From: Tetrahymena thermophila SB210
Lineage: Eukaryota; Ciliophora; Oligohymenophorea; Hymenostomatida; Tetrahymenidae
Assembly: GCF_000189635.1 (NCBI RefSeq)
Contig: NW_002476456.1
Span: 9,880 to 46,225 of the forward strand
DNA: 36,346 bases
Reading direction: 5' to 3'
Under the pieces are notes generated by a model. It searched no databases. It was given only the letters and a program-made list of their open reading frames with translations, and was not told the origin of the DNA. Each line of letters begins with the position of its first letter. Positions within the stretch are counted from its first letter, which is position 1. This document shows positions 1-10,461 of this stretch, in pieces. The translations under genes were made by a program, and so were the position numbers.

Positions 1-2055
1 AGTTCCTATTTTTTGAATTAAAGGATTTGATTAATTTTGCTACTAAAATTTAAATACATAATCAGTTATATTTATTATAAGTAATTCTTGAGTAATAAAG
101 AAAGCAAATGTTTAATTTTATTACAAACTTTCATAAAAATAAAATTGTTATTATGATTAACAAGTTATGTTGAGAATTTTGCTGGTTGAGTTTGAAATAG
201 AATCTAAAATTAATATTTGTAAATATTAATTATCATATGAAATAATTGAATTTAATAACACACTATAGTATACCATATAATTTATATTTGGGTTAGAAAA
301 CAGTAGTGTTGTTTACATTCCAGTGTAATTTTGAAATTGAATTTTCGATACCTAAATTACTGAAGTAAGGGTGTCATTAAAAACACCAATCAGAAAATCA
401 TTTTTCTAAACCATTCTTAAAGTTAACCAATGGTAATTAATTGTTATTGTACTATTTATAAAGTTAATAGTTCTATCATCTCTCAAGATTGCAGGCTATT
501 TTAGATTTTAACATAAACAAAATAAATAAATAGGATAATATAGCTATTCTATGATAATTTTTTCTTGAGAATGAAATATAGATTTAGTAGAATAATAAAT
601 ATTATTTACTAAAATAAAAAAAATTAAAAGAAATAAAAAAAAAATTTTGAAGCAGGTTTCGAACCTGATATAGAAGAAAAAATAATAAAAGATGTTTAAT
701 CAAAGATTTTTTGATGAAGAAATTTAAATTTTTATACCAAACATTTAATCTAGTATAATTTTTTTTTTATATATAAAATGAATGAAAAAAAGGTTTAACT
801 CTAAAAATTAAATGCTTGATTAAAAATTTAGATTTTTTCATTAAAAAACAAACTAAATCTTTGATTAAACATTTTTTATTTTGCTAGTTTGTTCAGGTTT
901 GAAACCTTTTTTGATACCTTTTTTATTATTTTATATTTGATTTAAATTTTAAAAGTAATATTTATTATTCTACTAAATATTTATTTCTTACTATTGAAGT
1001 AATTATCTGATAAAAGCAATAAAATATTTTACCATGTAAGAAGTTTATCTGGAATTTTCATACTTTTATATGTAATAATTTGTGCTTTAAAAGCTATTTA
1101 TTTAAAAAGCAGATTGGAGAGTAACGCTACCAAACGAGTATGAATTCAATTATTACTTAATAATGTCATACCAAACAATTTTACCTCTTATACTCCCATA
1201 TAGAAATACTATTTGATTATAAGTGTCTGCATAAAGTAAATAGTAATCTTGATCTAAGTCAATTTATTAAAAAACAATTCTATTTTTTACAAAATCCATC
1301 ACAATCAAGGTATTATTTGCAGTACAACCACCATATTGCCCAATAATAAAACTTTTTTGATTGTATTCTTAGCCAGGTATAGACATATATTATTTCTCAA
1401 AGGTAGTCATATTTTGAAGAACTTAGGTGTAAATTATTTAGAAATTTTGATCAGCTACTGCAAAATTACATTAATTAGCTCTAATCAGATACGATTTTTA
1501 TTGAAACTATTCAATTTAAGTAACTCTTTGATTAAGTTATGCAGATATTCTATCAAATTATAAGCATTAAAGATTTTTTTCACAAATCTATGTCATTTGA
1601 TTTTAATAAAAAGGAGATGGACAACTCTGAACACATTAATTTAATTTGAAAGGTTATTGAATAAAGTCAAATTTAGAGGAGCAAGTGTTTTGCCTAAGAT
1701 AACATATGTTATTCTTAGTATCTAGCATCAAGTTTTGATTGCATTCGAGGCAAATTTAATTAAAATCACATTTAGCGCATCCTTCAACCATACATTTAGC
1801 ACATTAAAAATTTTAATTTTAAAACTCTCCTGTTTGGCAACTTTAGACACAAGTAGAAGTACTAGAATAACTTTTAAAGTAATTCTTAGCGCAATAAACG
1901 CACGAATTATCTCCTGCGCTAAAACAATCTTTGCAATTTTTAGAGCAAGGTAAGCATTTTTAGTTTAAAATGTCATTGATTTGTCCGCTTTAGCATTAAG
2001 CCTTTAATGTCACTATCAAAATAGAAATAATTGGTATAAATTAATTGATACTCAT
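1..2055 (-). CDS. Paralog D: giant Cys-rich multi-pass membrane protein, N-terminal part (runs off left edge)
   Basis: This is the 5' part of a fourth member of the tandem family, read with TAA/TAG as Gln. The ATG is at 2055-2053 and opens a signal-peptide-like hydrophobic stretch (MSINQFIPIISILIVTLKAQ). A region dense in CxxC pairs follows, then a segment that aligns with exon 1 of paralog A; shared landmarks are GCAKCD-NQIC-EC, FIIG-GGC and WYD. Exon 1 is 2055-1033 (341 codons). The phase-0 donor GTAAAA is at 1032. Exon 2 probably starts at 498 after a phase-0 TAG acceptor and stays open to base 1; its residues align with exon 2 of A (for example around NDF-I and NIT). Without splicing, the frame would run through the intron to TGA at 838-840. 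Protein identity to A is clearly lower than among A, B and C. The acceptor is the least certain point (546 is an alternative). It is probably functional, but its end is not visible. Confidence 0.72.
499..1032 (-). other. Intron 1 of paralog D, about 534 nt, carrying a foldback element
   Basis: The intron is inferred from the break in homology between exon 1 and exon 2 of paralog A. The donor GTAAAA is at 1032 and a TAG acceptor is at 499-501, both in phase 0. The equivalent intron in A is only 83 nt (19599-19681), so this one has grown about six-fold, and most of the extra length is the inverted repeat at 583-977. Confidence 0.6.
583..977. repeat. Foldback (imperfect inverted repeat) element of about 395 bp
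   Basis: Two arms of roughly 170 nt, about 583-755 and 800-977, are imperfect reverse complements. The outer ends are the near-perfect TTTAGTAGAATAATAAATAT and its complement. Inside, the arms pair through a GGTTT-AACCTG segment (653-667 with 893-907) and through ATGTTTAATCAAAGATTT (about 691-708 with 859-876). A T-rich and then A-rich loop of about 45 nt separates them. The structure is that of a foldback or MITE-like non-autonomous transposon, or a long hairpin-forming intron insert. No coding capacity is evident, and no unambiguous target-site duplication was found. Confidence 0.65.
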
Positions 2056-2090
2056 TTTATATTTTTTCAAGTTAAGTTCTTCTAATATGT

Positions 2091-2885
2091 TTGATTTTTA
2101 ATTAATTTTTTCTTTTTTGCTTATTTAAATCCCAAATAATACCAATATTTAATCAAAGACAACATATATAAATTCAAATGACATTGTAGTTTGTAGATAA
2201 TTTGAAATTCAATAACACAGCTATTTTTGTTATTTTATTTAAAAATTCAGCTATTTTTTATATCAAATTTTGTTGTTAAAACTAACGATTGTATGAGTTT
2301 CCGTTAAATCTTGTTACAAATTTCATTTAAATTAAAAATAAACATTAACATACCTTAAATAATTTTAATTCATTTTTAAATTTATTTTAAATTAAGATTT
2401 TGTTATTTATTAAAAAAATCAACTCTTAATAATAAATAATATTGAAATAAATATTTTGCATATTTTATCCTTTAAATATTTTTTATTACATGTTATCAAA
2501 GAATATATAATTTAAATATTTTTTGATTTTTAATGAGTTTTTTCTTTCTTGCTTATTTAAATTCGAAATGATACCAAAATTTAATCAAAAACAACAAATA
2601 TAAATTCAAATGGCATTGTAGTTTGTAAATAATTTTAATTCAATAACAGCAGCTATTTTTGTTTTTTTTATTTAAAAAATCTCTTATTTTTTGTATCATA
2701 TTTTGTTGTTAAAATCAAAGATTGTATGAGTTTCCGTTAAATTTTGTTAACTAATTTCATTTAAATGAAAAATAAACATTAGCATATAAATAATTTTAAT
2801 TGATTTATAAATTCATTTTAAATTATGATATAGTTATTTAAAAAAAATCAACTATAGCATTTTAAATAATAAATAATACTGAGTC
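2091..2885. repeat. Direct tandem duplication, two units about 432 bp apart
   Basis: The two units begin at 2091 and 2523 and match through about 2450 and 2885. Landmarks in both units, in the same order, are TTGATTTTTAAT, TTGCTTATTTAAAT, the GACATTGTAG/GGCATTGTAG block, TTTTGTTGTTAAAA, and TTGTATGAGTTTCCGTTAAA (about 2289 and 2722). Divergence is moderate, so the duplication is not brand new. It starts 36 bp upstream of the paralog D start codon, so it duplicates D's presumptive promoter and 5' leader region. Confidence 0.75.
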
Positions 2886-4468
2886 TATCAAATTTTATTT
2901 TTAAGTAATACTGCTGACTTGAATAAGAGCCAATTAAATTATAAATAATAATTTATTCTTTTTTTTTATACAATATTATTTGATGATAATTACAATTTAT
3001 ATTATTTAAAAGATATTACTTATCAATATTGTAGGTACTATAAAAAATATAATAGCTAATGATTATATAACTATATAATCTGGATATTCGTAGAGATTAT
3101 TTTCAAAAGAATCAATTTAAGAATACAATACACTAAATAAAATGAATGTGATACCCCAAACTATTTATTCAAAAATAAATTAAATGTTTATTATATTTCT
3201 ATAAAATGGCCTCAAATAAACTGTTATTAATAACTAAATAAACAATATGATAATTAGAGAAATAGTAGATTTTTTATTACTATCTCTAAATACAACTACT
3301 AAAATTGGAAATATTAACACTCAATTATTGTAAAAATCAACATATACATTCTTGCAAAACAAGATTCTAAAATGGTATCATTAGTTAAATTTATCATCAG
3401 AATACTAATAATACTTTATTAACTCTGATCTATTTTATTTTTCTTTGTTAAATATAAAGAAGCTGCTTATAAACTAATTATCAAGCTCACATAGACCAAA
3501 CAGCAAATTATAAAGATATAAGTAAATAAACCTTATGTTGTTTATTAAATATCTAATTATATGATTTAGATAACTGAGCTATAGCAGAAAACTAAAATAA
3601 GTAATTGTAAAAATTAAATTTATAGTGAATAAAATAATTAATCATATACTAATAGAATATACTTTTTTATTTTAGTACGTGTTAGTAGAAATACAAATAT
3701 CTGAAAAATCGCTAAACAGCAAGCTTAAAAAAATACTGCTCCAGTGTTTTTAGTAATACTACTAAAAAGATTATTATATGCAAGTTTATAGTCTAAAGTC
3801 TGATTTTAATATTAACTTTCTATTAATATATTTAAATTTATATAATATTATAGATATTGTTATAAAAAATCATATTCTTAAAAAAAATTGCTCTAAATAA
3901 GTTTTTTTTAATAGTATATTGTATTATTTTATTATTTGATATCTAATTATTCTATAAATATTATCTATAGATTTAAGAACCAAAATAAATTTAAAAAATT
4001 TTAAATTATCAATAATGTACAGCACATTAAAACCAATAAAAAAATAAAAAAGCAATGATTAAAAAATTTTTGTATTTTTAAACTTTTTATCCAAAATGAT
4101 GCTTAATATTAACTTTTTGAAAGATATTTTGCAGTTATTTTTAAGGTATAAATTTTTACCTTAAAATATAATTTGATTTCCTATATAAAATAATTATGAT
4201 AAATTTTATTAATAAAAAAATGCTTATGTTTGTATATATCACAATCAATCAAACAAATAAATAAATAAACACACAAACAATCATCAACTTATTTATTTAT
4301 TTAGAAAAATAAAATCCTAAATTATTTGATGTTATTTTTATAGACTCAACATTTTGCTTAATTTATATTTAATTTTAAATTTTTTATTTATAAGATAAAT
4401 TAGAATTCTTATTTTTGGAATATAAAATTTTAACTTTTTATTTGATAAGATCTTACTGGCATAATTCA

Positions 4469-4558
4469 ATCAGTAGATGAACACGTTTCAAGCAATTAAT
4501 AAATAATTTCCTTTAGGAAATTTTATTTTATCTATTTATTAATTAATCAACTACTGAT
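4469..4558. repeat. 90-bp foldback with a perfect inner hairpin
   Basis: The outer arms are ATCAGTAG at 4469 and CTACTGAT at 4551. The middle arms are AATTAATAAATA and TATTTATTAATT. The inner stem is AATTTCC-TTTA-GGAAATT, a perfect 7-bp stem with a 4-nt loop. Nested symmetry over 90 bp in a gene-free region suggests a small foldback element or a structured transcript; nothing indicates which. Confidence 0.55.
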
Positions 4559-4609
4559 AATTAGAAACATTTTTTATAAACTTCAAATCAATTTATTTAT
4601 TTATAACTG

Positions 4610-4646
4610 TTAGTTAGTTAGTTAGTTAATTAGTTAGTTAGTTAGT
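4610..4646. repeat. TTAG tetranucleotide microsatellite
   Basis: About nine copies of TTAG/GTTA occur with one TTAA interruption, in the spacer upstream of the plus-strand gene. It is a simple low-complexity repeat. Confidence 0.85.
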
Positions 4647-5237
4647 ATGAATCTTTCTCTAATTATTATTATGGAAATAAGACGTTTAAATAAAATAATT
4701 GGCTTTATTCTTTTTTTAAGAACTTTAATCTTATGTGATAGCACTCTTGGTATAAAGATCTCAAAACAAATTTAATAAAAAACTCTTTAAATTAATAATA
4801 TTTAGTAGTTATAATAAAATTTTAAAAAACTTATTACCTGTGAAAAATTTTAAATTAAGCTTCTTATCTCGCTTAGTGTTTACATCCTTTTCAAATTGAA
4901 AATAAAATTATATATAAAAGATAGAAGAGGACAATTCAATGCTTTATAGTTAGAAAGTTATGTATGTTAATAGAATTCGTTCAAGTAATATTATTTATTA
5001 TGGTTAGTTTTTTAATAATTTGGTAAGAGTCAATATGTGTTCTTATAAAACCTGATTGTTTAATTCTTTACAGAGTTTTACTTTGATTGATTAATTATAA
5101 TATCAAACTATATTTATCAAAAATGTATTTAATTTAAAAGTAGGTGAGAAACCTTAATCAATTTAAAAACTGGTTAATAATTGTAAAAAATAGAGATTAT
5201 AAATTAGAAAAAATACCTACCTAGTTTCAATAGGGTG

Positions 5238-8200
5238 ATGAAAAATTTACTATTTCTCATAAAACTCCTAATCTTACTTAAGATTTGCGTTTGCTAATTG
5301 AAAAACTAAATATACTCATAGTTTTATGTAAACAGGTATGACTACCAAGACTAAGATGGATAAGCTTTTAATATAAAGATTGCTTCGATATCTAATAAAC
5401 TATTTGTAGCTAGTAACCAAGGAGGAGTTATTATATTTGATGCTCAAAACTCTAAAAAAATTGCTTAACAAGCTTTTGGATCTAAAACTCTATGTGTGAC
5501 TGTAGAGTGTTCAAATGATGGGACATATTTCCTAGCCGGAGTACTCCCCAATTTAATTAAAGCATATTCTTTCTAATCATAGACGGTACAGATAACTTAG
5601 TTATATGAATACTAGTATGATGACCAAATATAGGACATGATTAAAAGTGGAGATGAAAAGTTTCTTTATGTCATCGGAACCTATAAGAGCATAACTGTGG
5701 TAGATTTTTAAGCAAAAGACCAATTTAAAATTCTTGCTAAATTAAGCTAAAATGATAATAATCTTATTATCAGAAAAACTATTTTGGTTTCTAAATCCAA
5801 TAACTACTTTTATGTTGGTGGAGGTATGGCAGGGATTTTTGTTTATAAATATGATTAGCAAAAAAATTAAATCATAAATCTTGCTTTAGTTCCCACAGGA
5901 TACATAGCTTCTGCCTGCATAGGAACATCAGATAATAACTATATGTATGGAACTAATTAATACACTGGATTCTACGTAGCTGATTTAAGACCTTTGCAAA
6001 GCATAGATCCTTCCTAATACCCCTTGTCGCTACCTATAAATATTGTTTGGCCTTTTTAAACCATACAACCTCTTGCATACTCTATTAATATTTCCCAAAA
6101 TGAAGATATGATCTACGTAGGAGTCAGGTCCTAAGGTATTTTAGTATTTAACATAACTGATAAACTTAATCCTTAGTACTTCTACTAAATTTAAATTATT
6201 TCTCTTTCTTATTACATCACATTTTCCTCGAATTATTAGTATCTCTACTATGCCAACGCTAACAGCGTTTATACTTTCTAGCTTATTGACATGGATCTAA
6301 ATGATTAGGTTCCAAATGTATTCAACTCTCAGTAATTTGTTCAAAAAAATGAGCCTTCTTTCATGAAACCTTACTGCAGCATATTTGATGATAATTTTTT
6401 TTTTGGTTTTTTTAATGCTCATGAATTTAGTATAGGAAAAATTTAAGGTAATCCTTATTAGTTAGACATACCTTCCAATAAGGTCTATAATATTTGGTCA
6501 GCTTCGTTGACTTAATATAAAGGTTCAACAATATTTTACGTCCCCTTGATTGGTATTTCATAAACAAATGTAGCCTTTTACGCCTACGACTATAGCTCAT
6601 TATATACTAGCTAAGATGTTACTCTAATGTTAACATTTTCTGTACCTACTTAATATGTTAACGAAAATATTGCATAATTAGATTTTAATTTAGATTAAAC
6701 ACTTTGTGTGGTAGCATAATATAGCGGTTTCTATCTCCTAAAATTTGATGGACCCTTACATATTTCTTTCCTTTAATATTACAGAAATTAATACTATCAA
6801 ATAGTTGGTACAACAAAAAGAGCGGTTTTCTCAAAAGACAATTAATACATACTAATTTCTATATAAAATTTTGGTTTGTCAGTAATCTAAATATAGTAGA
6901 ATTATAAGCTTGTGCAAGTGAATGATTTACAAACTCTTGGTGCAGAAAATATGATGAAATCTGATATCTCTACAGATTATTGCTTTTTATATGACGGCAG
7001 TAATGGCTTTGCAATAATTGATTTGACTGCGCTTCCATAAATTAAAATCCTTTCTAGAATTTCTTTGACTGGGTGGACCATCTTTGGTGTTTCTCTCTAT
7101 AATGATAACTACGTTTTTGTTTAACAGAATGAAAAAGGAATGATTTCAGTCATTGATATAAGAGATAAATAAAATATTTCTCTGTTTAGTTAGTATGAAA
7201 GAGGAGCAGATTAAGCATAGTCAGCATGCGTTTCTAAAAATTACGATTTCTCATTTATTTAGAATAATAAATATGTGCTTGTGATGCCTTTAAAGTCTCA
7301 GATTATGCTCCAATCGACAGCCAGAGAAATAGCCATAATAAATAATACATAGTAATTTGTGAAGGCTATTTAGAAGGATGAAATACTATAAGTCGGATAG
7401 ACCGTCTAATTTTATTTTTAGATTCTTTACCCAAAATCACAGGAAATGGTAATCTAAAAAATTAATATATATTAAAACTTTTAAGAACAAACCCTACCAA
7501 CTTGGATGATTTACAATTAGCAAACTTAAACGTTAACTATGGTGCTTGATAAAACAAATGCAGGAACAACTAGCTCATAAATCAACAGAATCATTTTACT
7601 TGTTTATACCTTCTGCCCTTTGAGCAGTACTTCATTTTTCTACCCAAGTGGATTGGGATAAACGACTTAAGACTTATCAAATTAAATTTATGCTTATTTA
7701 AAAAGTAAAAACATTATAGGTGTATAGGACCAGCTAAGCCCTGATTTTAACCCAAGCTTGGACTTAACTATTGCCTTACCTGGCATGAATACTCAAATAA
7801 TCAATAATGTAAAGCAAAGTCTAGTCTAATCAGTGTGGATAAACTAAGTTGTACTTTAGACATAATCAAGTCTTACTTTTGATTCCTTTAATAGCATCAT
7901 CTCTTCAAGAAGTAACACTGTGACTGTTTAGTTGAATGCTAGCACTGGTAAATTTGTTACTATCAGCTATTCAGGAGCTACTGTTTAATACTCTATTAAT
8001 CAGAATGAATTAGATTTGACAGGGCCTTTAGAACAAATTAATTCTATCTTAGCTTAAAAAATTATATTCTATACTTCTAACCAAAGTAATACTAACTAAA
8101 TTAGCCTAGCAATTAATGATAACCTGAATTTTCCCATAAATTATTAGTGTAATGCTGCTAAATGTAGTTTTATCAAGTTTAAAGAGTAGATATCTGTTTA

Positions 8201-9959
8201 ACAGATAAACAATTTATAAACGCAAATTGAAACAAAATTTAGCGATTCTGTAATAGATATTGAGACGAGCTATTCTATCTAATTTATGTAGAGTACATTT
8301 AAAGTGAGTGACGTTTAAACAATCACTTACACGTTTAAGTATAAAACAAATGAAATGGAATAGTTTGTTGATTTTGATCCTACGTTTTGGCTCCAGGCTT
8401 AAAGTAATAAGCAGCTCTCTTTCTATGGAAATACTGAATATTCTCAGCTTGGAAAAACTTACATTTTTTAAATTATCGCCTTTGATGGTTATACCTCAAT
8501 ATCTGATTAATTCAATCTAAATATAAATGGAGTCCCTTTCTCCTATATACTTAATATTTTATTGAAAGTAATAGGACCCTTAGTAGCAGTTTTAGGTCTT
8601 TACAAATATAGGAGTCTTTTAGTTAATTCTATGGTAGTTAATTACTTTACTTTTAGTTAAGAAAATGTTAATTTCGAAGCAAAATACTTAAAAAAAATTC
8701 CTTTAATTGGAATAAAATGGAAAAAATGCTCAATTCTAATCGATAATTTGTTTTTAATAGTATAGCAAGACATTCTATAATAAAATGGTGAAAAGGCAAC
8801 TATAAAAAAAAAAGTAAAATAAAATAAAAAGAGATACCAAATTCATCAAAACCTAATTAAAAATAAAAACATTTTCAAAAATTTGGAGCACTCAAAAAAA
8901 GACAGTCACTTGGAAAAGAGGTACTTGAACAAAGATGGAAGTATTAAAATGTCTTAACTTTTAGAAGATTTTAATAACTATAAAGAGGTTTTGTTTAGAA
9001 AAAATAAAAAATTAGAAGAGATTAAAAAATATTTTAATTACGATTTACAACCAGACTCACTATATTACGAGTCTATAAAATCTTATGCTTGCCTTTAGCT
9101 CCTTAAATTAGATCCTAAATCTTATTTTACTTTCTTGTTCGTTAAATAATAACTTATATTTGAGGGATTTAGCACTAAAAATGATTGGTACTTAAAAATA
9201 GTGGAAATAGACCACAGCTACAAAGAAGAACTAGACCATTCTCCTTTTTCTTAAGTTAAAATTAAATAAAAAGAGCTGCAATAAATAATCTCTCATCTTT
9301 ATGATTACGAGTAAAACTCTTATTAGATAAACAGTAACTAAAATATTATAAATCAAGGTACATATATTAATATGAGATTAATTGAAAGTTGCATTATTTC
9401 CGAAGTCCATGGTTTGACTTTTGATAAACTCGGCTACTTCTAATAATTTTAAGGTGAGGCTTTTCACTTAAACTCTCAGTAAGTATCAAATGTCCAAGGT
9501 TTCAAGCTATGCGAAAAAGGGATACTTTAAAGAATTAAAAAAATATGCAATCTAGAGTATATACCTTATGGCGTCTAGTAGAATATGAAATTTCCTGATT
9601 GGCTACGCTTGAAATTCAAAGATGATTACCTAAAGCTTTAAGGTACTCCTACATAAAACAACGAAGAACAAATTTTAATAAGAATATTCGATTTAGATGG
9701 TTATATAATAAAATAATTTAAGATTAATATATAGCCTTATTTTTCTAATACACTTATCAACATCCCTGAAGAAAAATAAAATGATCACAATACTAATATT
9801 ATTAATTAATAAATTTCTGCGAGCCATCGCTTAGCAACTTTGCAATAAAAACCAAAATTATATAATTTACCAGATAGCAAGCACGATTCAAAAGTAGTAT
9901 CATTATACTCCACCCCCTAACTACTAGATTAGCAGCTTTAACCTAAGGCTTTCGATTGA
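5238..9959 (+). CDS. Large type I membrane protein with beta-propeller-like (LVIVD-type) repeats and cadherin/Ig-like segments
   Basis: This is an intact intronless gene of 1573 codons, ending in TGA at 9957-9959. The start at 5238 is chosen because it opens a classic signal peptide (MKNLLFLIKLLILLKICVCQ); the next in-frame ATG lies far inside the protein. Residues about 45-690 hold repeated G-x-x-x(I/V)(I/F)D/Y turns (for example GGVIIFD near 63, SQGILVFNITD near 300, GMISVIDIRD near 640) like LVIVD/beta-propeller blades. LPTWMIYNQQTQTLTMVL near 754, and a segment at about 1043-1098 ending QIIAFDGYTSISDQFNLNI, resemble dystroglycan-type cadherin/putative Ig folds. One membrane helix lies at about 1100-1122. 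The remaining 450 residues form a Lys/Gln-rich cytoplasmic tail. The likely role is as a surface or adhesion-type protein. Domain names are pattern-based. It is convergent with paralog A, 502 bp away. Confidence 0.88.
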
Positions 9960-10461
9960 TTTAATTTTCATTCTTGTTTTGAATTATATATATATTTCTT
10001 TAAAATAGCATCTAAATAATTGCTATTATTATTTATTCGTTCATTTATTTATTTATATTTTTTAACTTTTTATTTATTAAAAAAAGTAAAAAAAGTTACA
10101 AAATTTTCCTAATTTTCTATCAATAACCTCAACCTAAACAATTAAATATTTAATTGATTTAACTATTAACAAATATTTAATATTTACACTTGAAAATTTA
10201 AATAAATATAGCTAAATGCCTAATTAAAATCTAATGGTATGGCAACCTCTAAATATTAATTAGGCTAGGTTTTTAAATAAAAAATATTCTTTTTAAATAA
10301 TTTTAATTTTTATTTTGGAATTTTTTACTATAAATTTAATTGAGATAAAATTATAATAAATACAATATATATTTAAAGTTATTGAAACTTTTAAATTTCT
10401 TACAAGCAATTTATATAAACATATCAAAATTAAGGGTAATTAAACGAATAAGATTTAATAT
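9960..10461. other. Convergent intergenic region
   Basis: This spacer lies between the 3' ends of the plus-strand gene and paralog A. It is extremely AT-rich, with ATTT runs near 10038-10080 and no protein-like frame. From about 10305 it is the 3' flank that is repeated downstream of B and C. Confidence 0.7.
10305..10461. repeat. Duplicated 3' flank of the paralog array, copy next to A
   Basis: From the TATTTTGGAA block (about 10311) to the stop codon of A, this matches 21268-21444 and 29748-29946. A shared landmark is the AAGCAATTTATATAAA block, slightly changed in the C flank. The tandem duplication unit therefore extends about 160-200 bp beyond the stop codon. Confidence 0.75.

Larger units (their letters stand above)
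2056..5237. other. Gene-free intergenic region between divergent genes
   Basis: This 3.2-kb stretch lies between the starts of the minus-strand paralog D and the plus-strand gene, so it should hold both promoters. I see no frame with protein-like composition under the ciliate code on either strand. It contains a 432-bp direct duplication (2091-2885), a small hairpin at 3256-3289, a 90-bp foldback (4469-4558), a TTAG tetranucleotide run (4610-4646) and ATTT-type low-complexity tracts near 4255-4305. Confidence 0.6.

Noticed and set aside
653..667. GGTTTCGAACC resembling a tRNA T-arm / B box
   Set aside because: It is a short palindrome inside the foldback element. No acceptor stem, D-arm or anticodon arm can be placed around it.
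1336..1563. 75-codon plus-strand frame under the standard code
   Set aside because: It lies antisense to exon 1 of paralog D, which has a signal peptide, Cys spacing and homology to A; the plus frame has none.
1735..1953. 72-codon plus-strand frame under the standard code
   Set aside because: It is antisense to the Cys-rich region of paralog D.
8308..8520. 70-codon plus-strand frame under the standard code
   Set aside because: It is an out-of-frame shadow of the 5238-9959 gene.
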